Part shown: piece by piece, positions 5,165-5,169 of the stretch
How positions within the stretch are numbered: the stretch's first letter is position 1
Layout: each line of letters opens with the position of its first letter
Source: Candidatus Aminicenantota bacterium
GTDB taxonomy: Bacteria; Acidobacteriota; Aminicenantia; Aminicenantales; Saccharicenantaceae
Length of the DNA: 5,169 bases
NCBI GenBank assembly: GCA_011048485.1
Contig: DSDX01000151.1
Location: 1 to 5,169, forward strand
Reading direction: 5' to 3'
The notes under the pieces: model-generated
The model's database searches: none
Seen by the model: only the letters and a program-made list of their open reading frames with translations
Told to the model about the DNA's origin: nothing
Made by a program: the position numbers and the translations under genes

Positions 5165-5169
5165 GGGAC

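Overview
The window is a compact, GC-rich bacterial segment with almost no non-coding DNA. It holds two genes on the plus strand (one cut by the left edge) and six on the minus strand. Two lipoproteins with clear lipoboxes imply a bacterium with exported, membrane-anchored proteins, probably diderm. The degenerate J-domain protein, the GspG-like C-terminal domain, the FG-GAP propeller lipoprotein and the concanavalin-fold lipoprotein together would fit Acidobacteriota, Candidatus Aminicenantes or a deltaproteobacterial-type lineage. That placement is inference from gene style; there is no marker gene here.

Layout. Positions 1-111 carry the last 36 codons of an unrecognised plus-strand gene, coupled by a TGATG overlap to a small protein with a J-domain fold but no HPD motif (111-479). 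That gene meets the minus-strand block head-on, and the two convergent genes overlap by 14 bases (466-479). The minus block, read from right to left, falls into two translationally coupled groups. Group A (5164 to 3184) is an aldo/keto reductase, then a lipoprotein with a concanavalin/DUF1080-like domain (TTG start, TTGA overlap), then a thioredoxin-fold protein with a CPFS active site (ATGA overlap). A 103-base gap (3081-3183) follows, with a weak hairpin and a possible promoter. Group B (3080 to 466) is a seven-repeat FG-GAP beta-propeller lipoprotein, then an ATP-grasp enzyme (TGATG overlap), then a membrane-anchored small protein ending in a GspG-like domain (no gap).

How they may work together. 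Group A looks like a redox and carbohydrate-related set: a soluble NAD(P)H-dependent reductase, a secreted glycan-binding or glycan-cleaving lipoprotein, and a thioredoxin-like protein. Group B joins a cytoplasmic ATP-dependent ligase to two predicted envelope proteins. No substrate can be read from the sequence. The most striking object is the propeller: six complete and one partial repeat with an exact, gapless 58-residue period, in which the N-terminal strand appears to complete the last blade.

No RNA gene, CRISPR array, insertion sequence, phage gene or attachment site was seen.
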